DNA from: Marinomonas sp. TW1
Lineage (GTDB): Bacteria; Pseudomonadota; Gammaproteobacteria; Pseudomonadales; Marinomonadaceae
Reading direction: 5' to 3'
DNA length: 64,000 nt
NCBI RefSeq assembly: GCF_001625355.1
Contig: NZ_JSEE01000001.1
Span: 248,001-312,000 of the forward strand
Under the pieces are notes generated by a model. It did not search any database. It was not told the DNA's origin and saw only the letters and a program-made list of their open reading frames with translations. A program made the position numbers and the translations under genes. Positions 51,411 to 57,697 of this stretch are shown piece by piece; positions within the stretch are counted from its first letter, which is position 1, and the number at the start of each line of letters is the position of its first letter.

Positions 51411-51435
51411 TCCGACCCTGCGGCATCGGGTCGGA
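51411..51435 (+). terminator. Terminator after the DUF1127 gene
   Basis: 8-bp stem TCCGACCC / GGGTCGGA with a 9-nt loop, followed by TCTTTCC. Moderate terminator. Confidence 0.7.
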
Positions 51436-51595
51436 TCTTTCCATGTTTAGGTAAGCCGCTCAGAAACCCATTTAGTCAAACTAGAAGCACTAACACCACT
51501 CTCAAACTTATTTTTTTGTTTATTTTTTAACCAAAAGATACTAACTTTAAAAAAACCTCCCTCTAAGTAATCCAATTACAGACAAGGAAATAACA

Positions 51596-53350
51596 ATGAA
51601 GGCCTTCATTTTATTGCTCGTCAGTTTTGTGCTGATTGCGTGTTCCAGTAATCCTACAGGCACCGTTAGCGTTCGTTCAGTTGAGCCAGATGGCACCCTG
51701 AAAGAGCCCCTCATTTCCACTGCAAATCTTATAAAAGATGGTAATACCATTTTTAAAACCGAAGCCGACGGCTCTACTGATGGAAATGATGTATATGCTA
51801 TTTATCTTACGGATGCCTATTTGAAATACTTAGCCGACTGGTGGGGAGTGAATGAGGTGATTTTTGTCGTCGAATTCACCGAAGCCGTTACCGGAGAAAC
51901 AGATTCAGACATCACTACCAAAATTTTAGGGCCATACGAAAAATTGGCCGATGGTATCAAAGCGCCTTTTCTCAATAAGGCATTATATGGTCCGAAAAAA
52001 ATGGAAAGTGACCTGCTGAGCATGAACATTAAAGTCTATGAATATGACTTGGATGAAAACGATGGAAGCTCGGCCATGCTGGAATTCATTGCCGCCACCG
52101 CCGAAAGCTTCTCTTTATCCAATCCCATTACACTTGGTGAAATCAAACTCGCGAAAGAAATTGCAAACACCTTATTACTCGCAAACGAAAACGATTTAGT
52201 CATGGAGATGGATATTGACTTTGTTGCAGGGAACAGTAAATACACGTCTAGCCATCATTCTAATGTTGTGCCGCTAAAAGATGGCGAAGTCATTATGGTC
52301 AAACAAGAAGGATGCGCTGTGATGACATGTTATGACTATTTTAGTAAAGATTGGTCTAACCTCCCTGGACTCCTTCCAGATCTCTTTATGTTGATACCAA
52401 CCACATTAAACAGAGCTTTTGTTGATACCCCCGACCACTCGAGTCTCAAGGACTTTAACGACGAGAAATTAATCGTCACCAAGGATGGCATTACTGAAGT
52501 AGATGATCAAAAAAAACCGAAAGGACTCTACAAAGATAAAACTTGGCTCAGACTAAACATTGTGAAAGGCGGCGATGCATCACAATGGTCTTTCAGAAAG
52601 AAACTCTACCCAACGGCAGAAGAAGTTGAAAAGCTATTAAAAAATCCATATTCACTCAACCAAGACAATATCGATTCTATTTTGAAAGGCATAAATGATG
52701 CGCAAAAAAGCTTAACGGATGTGACAAAACAAGCGGTTGTTCAACTGACTTCCGAAATGAGTCAAAATAACATCCACTTTATCGAGGCAAGTGAAGAGAC
52801 TAAAACCAGCGGTTTGTGCTTACATCATCCAGAGAATGTCACCATTATTAATCTGGCTTCAAGACCAACAGATAATAATCAAACCTTCCTTTATAAAAAA
52901 GTAAGTTCATCAAAGCAAGGAAGCTGCTACACAGTAACGGCTTCACCAGAGGGCACCGCCTTTACTCAAGGTAAGGGAGATTTCATTGTCAATTATGACG
53001 TCAATGACACGGTCAACGTTCAAAATTTACCCTATTTGGTACGTTCCAAACTGGCCGATGGGGATGTTACACTTAGCTGTCATCCTAATACCGACAACAC
53101 CAGCTACCAACTTGTGCTTAACCCTAAAGAAGGTCGTGAGGATAAACTCCCACAAATCACCGACATTACCTTTAGTGACGCGAATCAAGACATTCCTTTT
53201 ACGACAACCGACCAAGACATTAAGACGAACAGTGACTTTGACCAAAAGAACAGTGTTAGCCTCAAAGTAAAAGATATCTTCGGTGCTGTCATTACACCTA
53301 GTATTCCACTTGCTGACATTCAGACCTGCTTAAAGCTTCCTCAAAGCTAA
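51596..53350 (+). CDS. Large uncharacterised lipoprotein
   Basis: A 584-residue protein with a classic lipoprotein signal (MKAFILLLVSFVLIAC), lipidated Cys16, and Ser at +2, which favours the outer membrane. I recognise no family in the rest. It has six further cysteines, enough for three disulfides, and many Asp/Glu and Asn/Thr. Predicted parts are an N-terminal domain with YLTDAYLKYLADWWGVNEV, a central helix (DNIDSILKGINDAQKSLTD) and a beta-rich C-terminus. SD AAGGAAA and ATG 51596 are clear. It is single, with a terminator on each side. Confidence 0.75.
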   Translation: MKAFILLLVSFVLIACSSNPTGTVSVRSVEPDGTLKEPLISTANLIKDGNTIFKTEADGSTDGNDVYAIYLTDAYLKYLADWWGVNEVIFVVEFTEAVTGETDSDITTKILGPYEKLADGIKAPFLNKALYGPKKMESDLLSMNIKVYEYDLDENDGSSAMLEFIAATAESFSLSNPITLGEIKLAKEIANTLLLANENDLVMEMDIDFVAGNSKYTSSHHSNVVPLKDGEVIMVKQEGCAVMTCYDYFSKDWSNLPGLLPDLFMLIPTTLNRAFVDTPDHSSLKDFNDEKLIVTKDGITEVDDQKKPKGLYKDKTWLRLNIVKGGDASQWSFRKKLYPTAEEVEKLLKNPYSLNQDNIDSILKGINDAQKSLTDVTKQAVVQLTSEMSQNNIHFIEASEETKTSGLCLHHPENVTIINLASRPTDNNQTFLYKKVSSSKQGSCYTVTASPEGTAFTQGKGDFIVNYDVNDTVNVQNLPYLVRSKLADGDVTLSCHPNTDNTSYQLVLNPKEGREDKLPQITDITFSDANQDIPFTTTDQDIKTNSDFDQKNSVSLKVKDIFGAVITPSIPLADIQTCLKLPQS

Positions 53351-53362
53351 TCTAGCCTATTA

Positions 53363-53396
53363 AAAAAGGGAATCGACACGCTGCGATTCCCTTTTT
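53363..53396 (+). terminator. Terminator after the lipoprotein gene
   Basis: Stem AAAAAGGGAATCG / CGATTCCCTTTTT with an 8-nt loop, just after the stop. Confidence 0.88.
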
Positions 53397-53505
53397 AACC
53401 CAATTCAAATAGAGCCAATTCCATTTGATGCAACACCTTGTTAAGGTCTTTCCATGTTAACCCCGTGGCTTTTTTTGCTCGGCTTGCCAAAGGATAAGCA
53501 AAACA

Positions 53506-53883
53506 CTATTTTGCTGGCAAATTCTGATTCAACCCCAATTCCTTTTGTTTTTTCTTCGTCAAACCCAGCGATACAATGCGATAGGATTCTTGAAAATAAT
53601 ACATTAACTCTTCATCTAACTCTTTCGAGCCCGCAAACTGCTGTATCCACTTCATACCGCGTGACGCAAGATACGGCGCTGGTCGATAACCCTCTTTATT
53701 GCTTAAAAAATCGTAGTTCAAATCCGATGTTTTAAACGTAAACGCAGGTATCTTACCTTTGCTCCAACCACCAACGGCAAAAACCTTGCCGCCCACTTTC
53801 CAGACTTGAGCACCTCCCCACTGTACAACCAATGTCGTCGCGGGTAACGCACCACAGAATTGATTAAACTCATCATAGGTCAT
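53506..53883 (-). CDS. MmcQ/YjbR-family protein
   Basis: A 125-residue single-domain protein with the CyaY/YjbR-like fold: YDEFNQFCGALPATTLVVQWGGAQVWKVGGKVFAVGGW and C-terminal SYRIVSLGLTKKKQKELGL. This family often binds DNA or small ligands, but its function is unknown. It is downstream of the MarR gene in the same direction with a 68-bp gap. Confidence 0.85.
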   Translation of the reverse strand: MTYDEFNQFCGALPATTLVVQWGGAQVWKVGGKVFAVGGWSKGKIPAFTFKTSDLNYDFLSNKEGYRPAPYLASRGMKWIQQFAGSKELDEELMYYFQESYRIVSLGLTKKKQKELGLNQNLPAK

Positions 53884-53951
53884 TGACGTGTCTGCCTAAA
53901 CTATTTGGACTCGTGTTCATGTTCTGAATTGAACTCGTAACATTGGGTCAT

Positions 53952-54428
53952 TTATTTATCACGCGCTTTGTCTAACACGACTCTCAATTTACGTAAAAAA
54001 GGTAACGCCGCCTGAGCATCCTCTAAACCAAATTGAGGGATAATATCGGCCATATCTGGGGCGATATCTTGTATCGCTCGATTGCGCACGGTTTCACCAG
54101 AATCTGTTAGACGTACTAATTTACCTCGCCCATCGTCAGGATTAGGCTCCATACGGATTAAGCCTCGTTTCTCAAGGCCTGCTAAAGTATGCGACATACT
54201 GGTTTTTGGAACTTGAAAAGCACGGGCCAAGTCCATGGGTGTTTTGCCATCACCTAATCGAACCAAATGATTGAGTGCAGTGAAATGATGGATGGTCAAG
54301 CCATCATCCAATCTAGACTCCATTAATGTCCGGCTGAGCTGAGCGATAATTCCCACTTCATTCAACAGCTCAAACATGACGAGAGCTGCATCCTTTTCAC
54401 GGCCATCATGTTCGTTTGATTTTGTCAT
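53952..54428 (-). CDS. MarR-family transcriptional regulator
   Basis: A winged-helix regulator of 158 residues: LTIHHFTALNHLVRLGDGKTPMDLARAF, the recognition helix VPKTSMSHTLAGLEKRGLI and the wing RMEPNPDDGRGKLVRLT. Its start overlaps the end of the nitroreductase gene by 23 bp, so the two are cotranscribed. A palindrome upstream of the nitroreductase (55608-55625) is the likely operator, giving autoregulation. Confidence 0.92.
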   Translation of the reverse strand: MTKSNEHDGREKDAALVMFELLNEVGIIAQLSRTLMESRLDDGLTIHHFTALNHLVRLGDGKTPMDLARAFQVPKTSMSHTLAGLEKRGLIRMEPNPDDGRGKLVRLTDSGETVRNRAIQDIAPDMADIIPQFGLEDAQAALPFLRKLRVVLDKARDK

Positions 54429-55569
54429 CTAGGCTCCATCTTGGGGTTTGTGCAACGGGTGCAGCATACCCCAAACGACCTAGCATTTGAATGGTTTCTC
54501 CTGAGCGACCGAGCTGTTGGTGTACGTTTTTATAGTGAGCCGCCATCTCTGGGAATTCCTGCAAACACTGACTAATAGGATGCAATGCTAACCCCTTCTG
54601 CGTCGTCAGCAAATTAAGACGAAGCCAAGCCCGTCCAGCAGCAATCTGACTCGCACGACGATTATTACTGGTCGCTAACCAAACAAAAGCAGGCGTAGCG
54701 TCTAACATGGGTTTATACATATCAATCCCGGCTTGATAACTACTGGTACCAGGTGTGGCGAGATCTTTTTTCGTGATAAGGCCTGCGGCTATTAGGCCTT
54801 CTAAGGGCATTCCCCCTAAATCAATCCCATCAGGATTGGCATTGATCTCGGTTTTACCTAAACGCATCAAATCAACACTCTCCTGTAGCGTAGCCGGAGT
54901 TTCGTATTCTGTTAGCCAGGCTTCCCAAGTCAATTTTTGCAATGCTCTGACTTGCTTCTGATCCGTCGCGCCTGAAAATCGAACATCTGAAAGTTGCGGA
55001 TCCAAACCATTTAATGTCATGACAGAAACCGTTTGAGTCATATCGTAAGGCTCTTTGGTCGAACGACGTCCCAGAATATAAGCAAACAGTGGATCAACTG
55101 CTTTGGCTTCCGCGACAAAGCGTATTCGCGCAATCGGCAAGCTTCCCAACGCCTCCGCCGACTCTCCTTCGGGAAATAAGGTCGTTTCAACCCGATATCC
55201 AATCGCAGTAGCCGCAATAGACATTTGCTCAAGAAAACACCCAAGTCCAATGGTCAATTGACGATCAAAAGGGTCAGTTGCCGCCAAGCGTCTTGTCGGA
55301 TCAGGCAATAAAGTCACAATCCCATCTTCGTGCAAGTCCACTAACCACGGCTGCAAATTATGTGGATTGGGCGCAAGAATCGCATATGACAAGGCAAACC
55401 TTCTTGGCTCAGAATACTGACCCGCCTGATCCCATGGCCTCAAAGCGTCATGAGGCGTACGAGTCAATGAAAATACCGTACCACCAATCCCTGCTGCGAC
55501 AACAATGCCACCGCCAGCCAAAGACAAAAAATGTCGACGAGATAACCCAGTTGATTTTTGATAACTCAT
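54406..55569 (-). CDS. Tat-exported nitroreductase-family protein (Acg-like)
   Basis: A 387-residue protein with a twin-arginine signal SRRHFLSLAGGGIVVAAGIG (about 9-28). The mature part looks like the Acg-type nitroreductase fold: SYAILAPNPHNLQPWLVDL, LGCFLEQMSIAATAIGYR and the DP/ILGRRSTKEPYD region. It probably binds FMN and folds before export. ATG 55569 with AAGGAG upstream is preferred over the longer frame to 55662. Overlaps marR by 23 bp. The substrate is unknown. Confidence 0.8.
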   Translation of the reverse strand: MSYQKSTGLSRRHFLSLAGGGIVVAAGIGGTVFSLTRTPHDALRPWDQAGQYSEPRRFALSYAILAPNPHNLQPWLVDLHEDGIVTLLPDPTRRLAATDPFDRQLTIGLGCFLEQMSIAATAIGYRVETTLFPEGESAEALGSLPIARIRFVAEAKAVDPLFAYILGRRSTKEPYDMTQTVSVMTLNGLDPQLSDVRFSGATDQKQVRALQKLTWEAWLTEYETPATLQESVDLMRLGKTEINANPDGIDLGGMPLEGLIAAGLITKKDLATPGTSSYQAGIDMYKPMLDATPAFVWLATSNNRRASQIAAGRAWLRLNLLTTQKGLALHPISQCLQEFPEMAAHYKNVHQQLGRSGETIQMLGRLGYAAPVAQTPRWSLDDKIKRT

Positions 55570-55607
55570 AATGCGCTCCTTAATTAACCTTGATAGAGCA
55601 CAGCATA

Positions 55608-55650
55608 TAGTACGAAATCGAACTAAACAAGAGCAATATCGTACTATATA
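55608..55650 (-). promoter_or_regulatory. MarR-type operator and promoter of the nitroreductase-marR operon
   Basis: TAGTACGAAATCGAACTA (55608-55625) is an 18-bp palindrome with one mismatch. A further TCGTACTATATA (55639-55650) mirrors the left end, with arms ATATAGTACGA / TCGTACTATAT. On the minus strand, TTGCTC and TACTAT (18-nt spacing) form a plausible -35/-10 with the palindrome overlapping the -10. Confidence 0.65.
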
Positions 55651-55903
55651 ATCAAAATCCACCCGGCTTGCGATTTCATCGATAGAATAATGGGCTTGGA
55701 AGGGTAAGGGACAAAGCCCTTTTCCATGTAGGCGTGTTGTTTCCGATAGTACGGTGGAAGAAAAGAGGTTCGGCCCTTTGGCTAGTTGTTAGCGACCAAC
55801 ATCTGATTACGGTTATGCCTCCCTAATGCAGACCTACGGGGTGAGTCAGGACACGAGACATTTTGGTGGTTGATGTGGGACAAGGCGGACGCCAAGAACA
55901 AAG
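55651..55903. other. Gene-free stretch with a diverged repeat copy
   Basis: About 250 bp with no convincing gene. At 55877-55903, GGGACAAGGCGGACGCCAAG resembles the start of the 61-bp repeat found at 56495 and 56737, and is probably a decayed third copy. The stretch looks like the flank of the toxin-antitoxin islet. Confidence 0.45.
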
Positions 55904-56167
55904 CTAATTGTTTTTATATACTGAAGATCTGTGTGCGACTTTAATCACGTTTATGATCAATACAGCGTCTCTTATCTCATAGATGATCCGATATAAACCT
56001 TGCCTTATACGATAATTATCTAAACCCGATAGCTTGATACAACCTTCAGCTCTTGGATTGTCTGCTAGACTTTCGATTTTTTGAAGTATTTTGGGTACGT
56101 CTTTTTTAGGAATACTCTTAAAATCTTTGCCAACTGATTTTTTAAAAGAAATTTTATATTTTGCCAT
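55904..56167 (-). CDS. RelE/ParE-superfamily toxin
   Basis: An 87-residue protein starting MAKYKISFKKSVGKDFKSIPK with the typical RelE/ParE fold: KILQKIESLADNPRAEGCIKL, LDNYRIRQGLYRIIYEI and C-terminal IINVIKVAHRSSVYKN. The basic residues and late His-Arg pattern match mRNA-cleaving RelE members, but ParE-like gyrase inhibition cannot be ruled out. It overlaps the antitoxin gene by 14 bp. Confidence 0.88.
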   Translation of the reverse strand: MAKYKISFKKSVGKDFKSIPKKDVPKILQKIESLADNPRAEGCIKLSGLDNYRIRQGLYRIIYEIRDAVLIINVIKVAHRSSVYKNN

Positions 56168-56387
56168 TCGCTTTCAGCTCGTTTAAAAAAACTTCATAAG
56201 TCACTTCTGGCTCATTTACTCGTTCTGATATGGCAGCAAGGTCTTCTTGATCCTCTCTCATAAGCAAACGAACCGCTTCATCAATTAGCTCTGAAACAGA
56301 AACATCTGATGATGCAGCTCGCATTTTTAGCGCTTGATGAATAGCAGGTTCAAAGTAGACAGTTGAACGTTTTGATAAATTACTCAT
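56154..56387 (-). CDS. Ribbon-helix-helix antitoxin
   Basis: A 77-residue protein. The N-terminal ribbon-helix-helix reads RSTVYFEPAIHQALKMRAASSDVSVSELIDEAVRLL. The acidic C-terminus (EDQEDLAAISERVNEPEVTYEVFLNELK) should wrap the toxin. It comes first in the operon, as usual for type II systems, and overlaps the toxin gene by 14 bp. Confidence 0.88.
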   Translation of the reverse strand: MSNLSKRSTVYFEPAIHQALKMRAASSDVSVSELIDEAVRLLMREDQEDLAAISERVNEPEVTYEVFLNELKANGKI

Positions 56388-56413
56388 GTTACACCTCGAC
56401 GATTCTTTTGGGG

Positions 56414-56449
56414 TTTTAACATTGTAGCGTTATAACGTTAAAACATCAA
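56414..56449 (-). promoter_or_regulatory. Autoregulated promoter of the toxin-antitoxin operon
   Basis: Minus-strand -35 TTGATG (56444-56449) and -10 TACAAT (56421-56426) with a 17-nt spacer. The perfect palindrome CGTTATAACG (56428-56437) is in the spacer. Outer arms TTTTAAC / GTTAAAA (56414-56420, 56437-56443) add a second symmetry. Confidence 0.75.
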
Positions 56450-56494
56450 AATCGAAAAATTTCGAGCGGTCTCGTTTTATACTGGAGAGATTAT

Positions 56495-56555
56495 GGGAGC
56501 AAGGCGAACACCAATAGCGAGGTCAAACGGCAATCCAAAACAGTAACGTCAAGCG
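56495..56555 (+). repeat. 61-bp direct repeat, copy 1
   Basis: 59 of 61 bases match copy 2 (56737-56797), with a 242-bp period. Starts GGGAGCAAGGCGAACACCAA and ends GTAACGTCAAGCG. The right inverted arm present at copy 2 is missing here. Confidence 0.9.
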
Positions 56556-56736
56556 ATTTTTGGTTTGCGCATCTCCGCAGAGGTCAGGGCTAAAGAGCCA
56601 AATAACCCCATATTCCGTCTTCCCCTTGAAGAAAGGGGAAGAGACTTATCCGTAGTTTGATGAATTATTCTGTAATGACCAACGGCAGTTTACGCTTCGC
56701 TCATCGTGCCATACAGGGTGGCGATGGTGGTTTTAA

Positions 56737-56816
56737 GGGAGCAAGGCAAACACCAAGAGCGAGGTCAAACGGCAATCCAAAACAGTAACGTCAAGCGGTG
56801 GTGTTTGCCTTGCTCC
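56737..56816 (+). repeat. 61-bp repeat, copy 2, with 17-bp inverted arms
   Basis: GGAGCAAGGCAAACACC (56738-56754) is mirrored perfectly by GGTGTTTGCCTTGCTCC (56800-56816), enclosing 45 bp. The unit can form a cruciform or RNA hairpin. It lies 15 bp past the xdhC stop, and may also end the xdh transcript. Confidence 0.85.
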
Positions 56817-56830
56817 TGCTAACAAATAGC

Positions 56831-57697
56831 CTAGATCTGAGCCTTTTCCTCACTCAAGACGTTGTTGATTTCTTTCCAACTCAGCCCACTGCCCTTTTTC
56901 GTGGATGTTTTGGTTTGGGTCACTTGGATGATTTGCCCCGCAATGGAAATGGCAATTTCAAAAGGCTTTTTCCCTGCCACTTCCGAAATGCCCACTGGAC
57001 TGTGTACCGACTCAATTTCCGCTTTGCTAAATGATGCACTGGCCAAACGCTTTTTAAAGCGTAGGGCTTTGGTCTGTGAGCCAATTAAGCCAATAAAACG
57101 ACAATCTTTGCGATCCAACAAAGCTTCCACTAGATGATAATCCAAGGCGTGATCGTGGGTCATGACCAAGGCGATTTCGTTATGACTCATGTGGTCGATG
57201 TGATCCAACATAGATTCATAAAGAAAGGGCGTGACGTTGCTCGGTAAGCCATTGATACTGTGGTCTTGAGCAATATTTTCACGGCTATCGACCCATGAAA
57301 TTTTCGCCTGCATGTTGCCCAACACATTCACCAAGGTGGTTGCGACGTGCCCCATACCAAAAATGGTAACTTTCGCCGCAGGTTCTGGAAAATATTCCAA
57401 CAAGACACTCACCGCCCCACCACAGCATTGATTGGTTTTGGCGGCGAGCGGAAAGTTTTCCAACAAGTGAGAAGGCCCATCGCCCGCTTCTAATATGGCA
57501 CGGGCTTTTTGACAGACAGCGTATTCCAACTGTCCACCACCAATGGTGTCAAAACTGTGTTTTGAGGTAATCACCATCTTACTGGCCGACTCTCGCGGTG
57601 ATGAACCCTTGGTGCCGATCACAGTGGCCATCACCCAAGCCTGACCAGATTTTTCCACCTCAGCCAAGGCGTGTATCCAATCAAGAGAAGACATCAT
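56831..57697 (-). CDS. xdhC: Xanthine dehydrogenase accessory protein XdhC
   Basis: Molybdenum-cofactor insertion factor that sulfurates Moco and delivers it to XdhB. The 288 residues have an N-terminal XdhC/CoxI domain (VIGTKGSSPRESASKMVI, GGGQLEYAVCQKA) and a C-terminal Rossmann domain with IFGMGHVATTLVNVLG and the ARG-like SPVGISEVAGKKPFEIAISI. Start overlaps xdhB end by 4 bp. Confidence 0.93.
   Translation of the reverse strand: MMSSLDWIHALAEVEKSGQAWVMATVIGTKGSSPRESASKMVITSKHSFDTIGGGQLEYAVCQKARAILEAGDGPSHLLENFPLAAKTNQCCGGAVSVLLEYFPEPAAKVTIFGMGHVATTLVNVLGNMQAKISWVDSRENIAQDHSINGLPSNVTPFLYESMLDHIDHMSHNEIALVMTHDHALDYHLVEALLDRKDCRFIGLIGSQTKALRFKKRLASASFSKAEIESVHSPVGISEVAGKKPFEIAISIAGQIIQVTQTKTSTKKGSGLSWKEINNVLSEEKAQI

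Larger units (their letters stand above)
56388..56830. other. Repeat-rich gene-free region between the antitoxin and xdhC
   Basis: About 443 bp with no gene. Besides the toxin-antitoxin promoter it holds the two 61-bp repeats, the 17-bp inverted arm and a 9-bp hairpin CTTCCCCTT / AAGGGGAAG (56619-56641). It looks like mobile or degenerate DNA. Confidence 0.6.

Noticed and set aside
53454-53735. Plus-strand frame of 93 codons after the lipoprotein
   Set aside because: It is antisense to the YjbR-like gene, which has clear family motifs.
56388-56830. attC or CRISPR-like array
   Set aside because: Only two near-identical 61-bp units, 242 bp apart, with no integron core sites (GTTRRRY) and no regular spacers.
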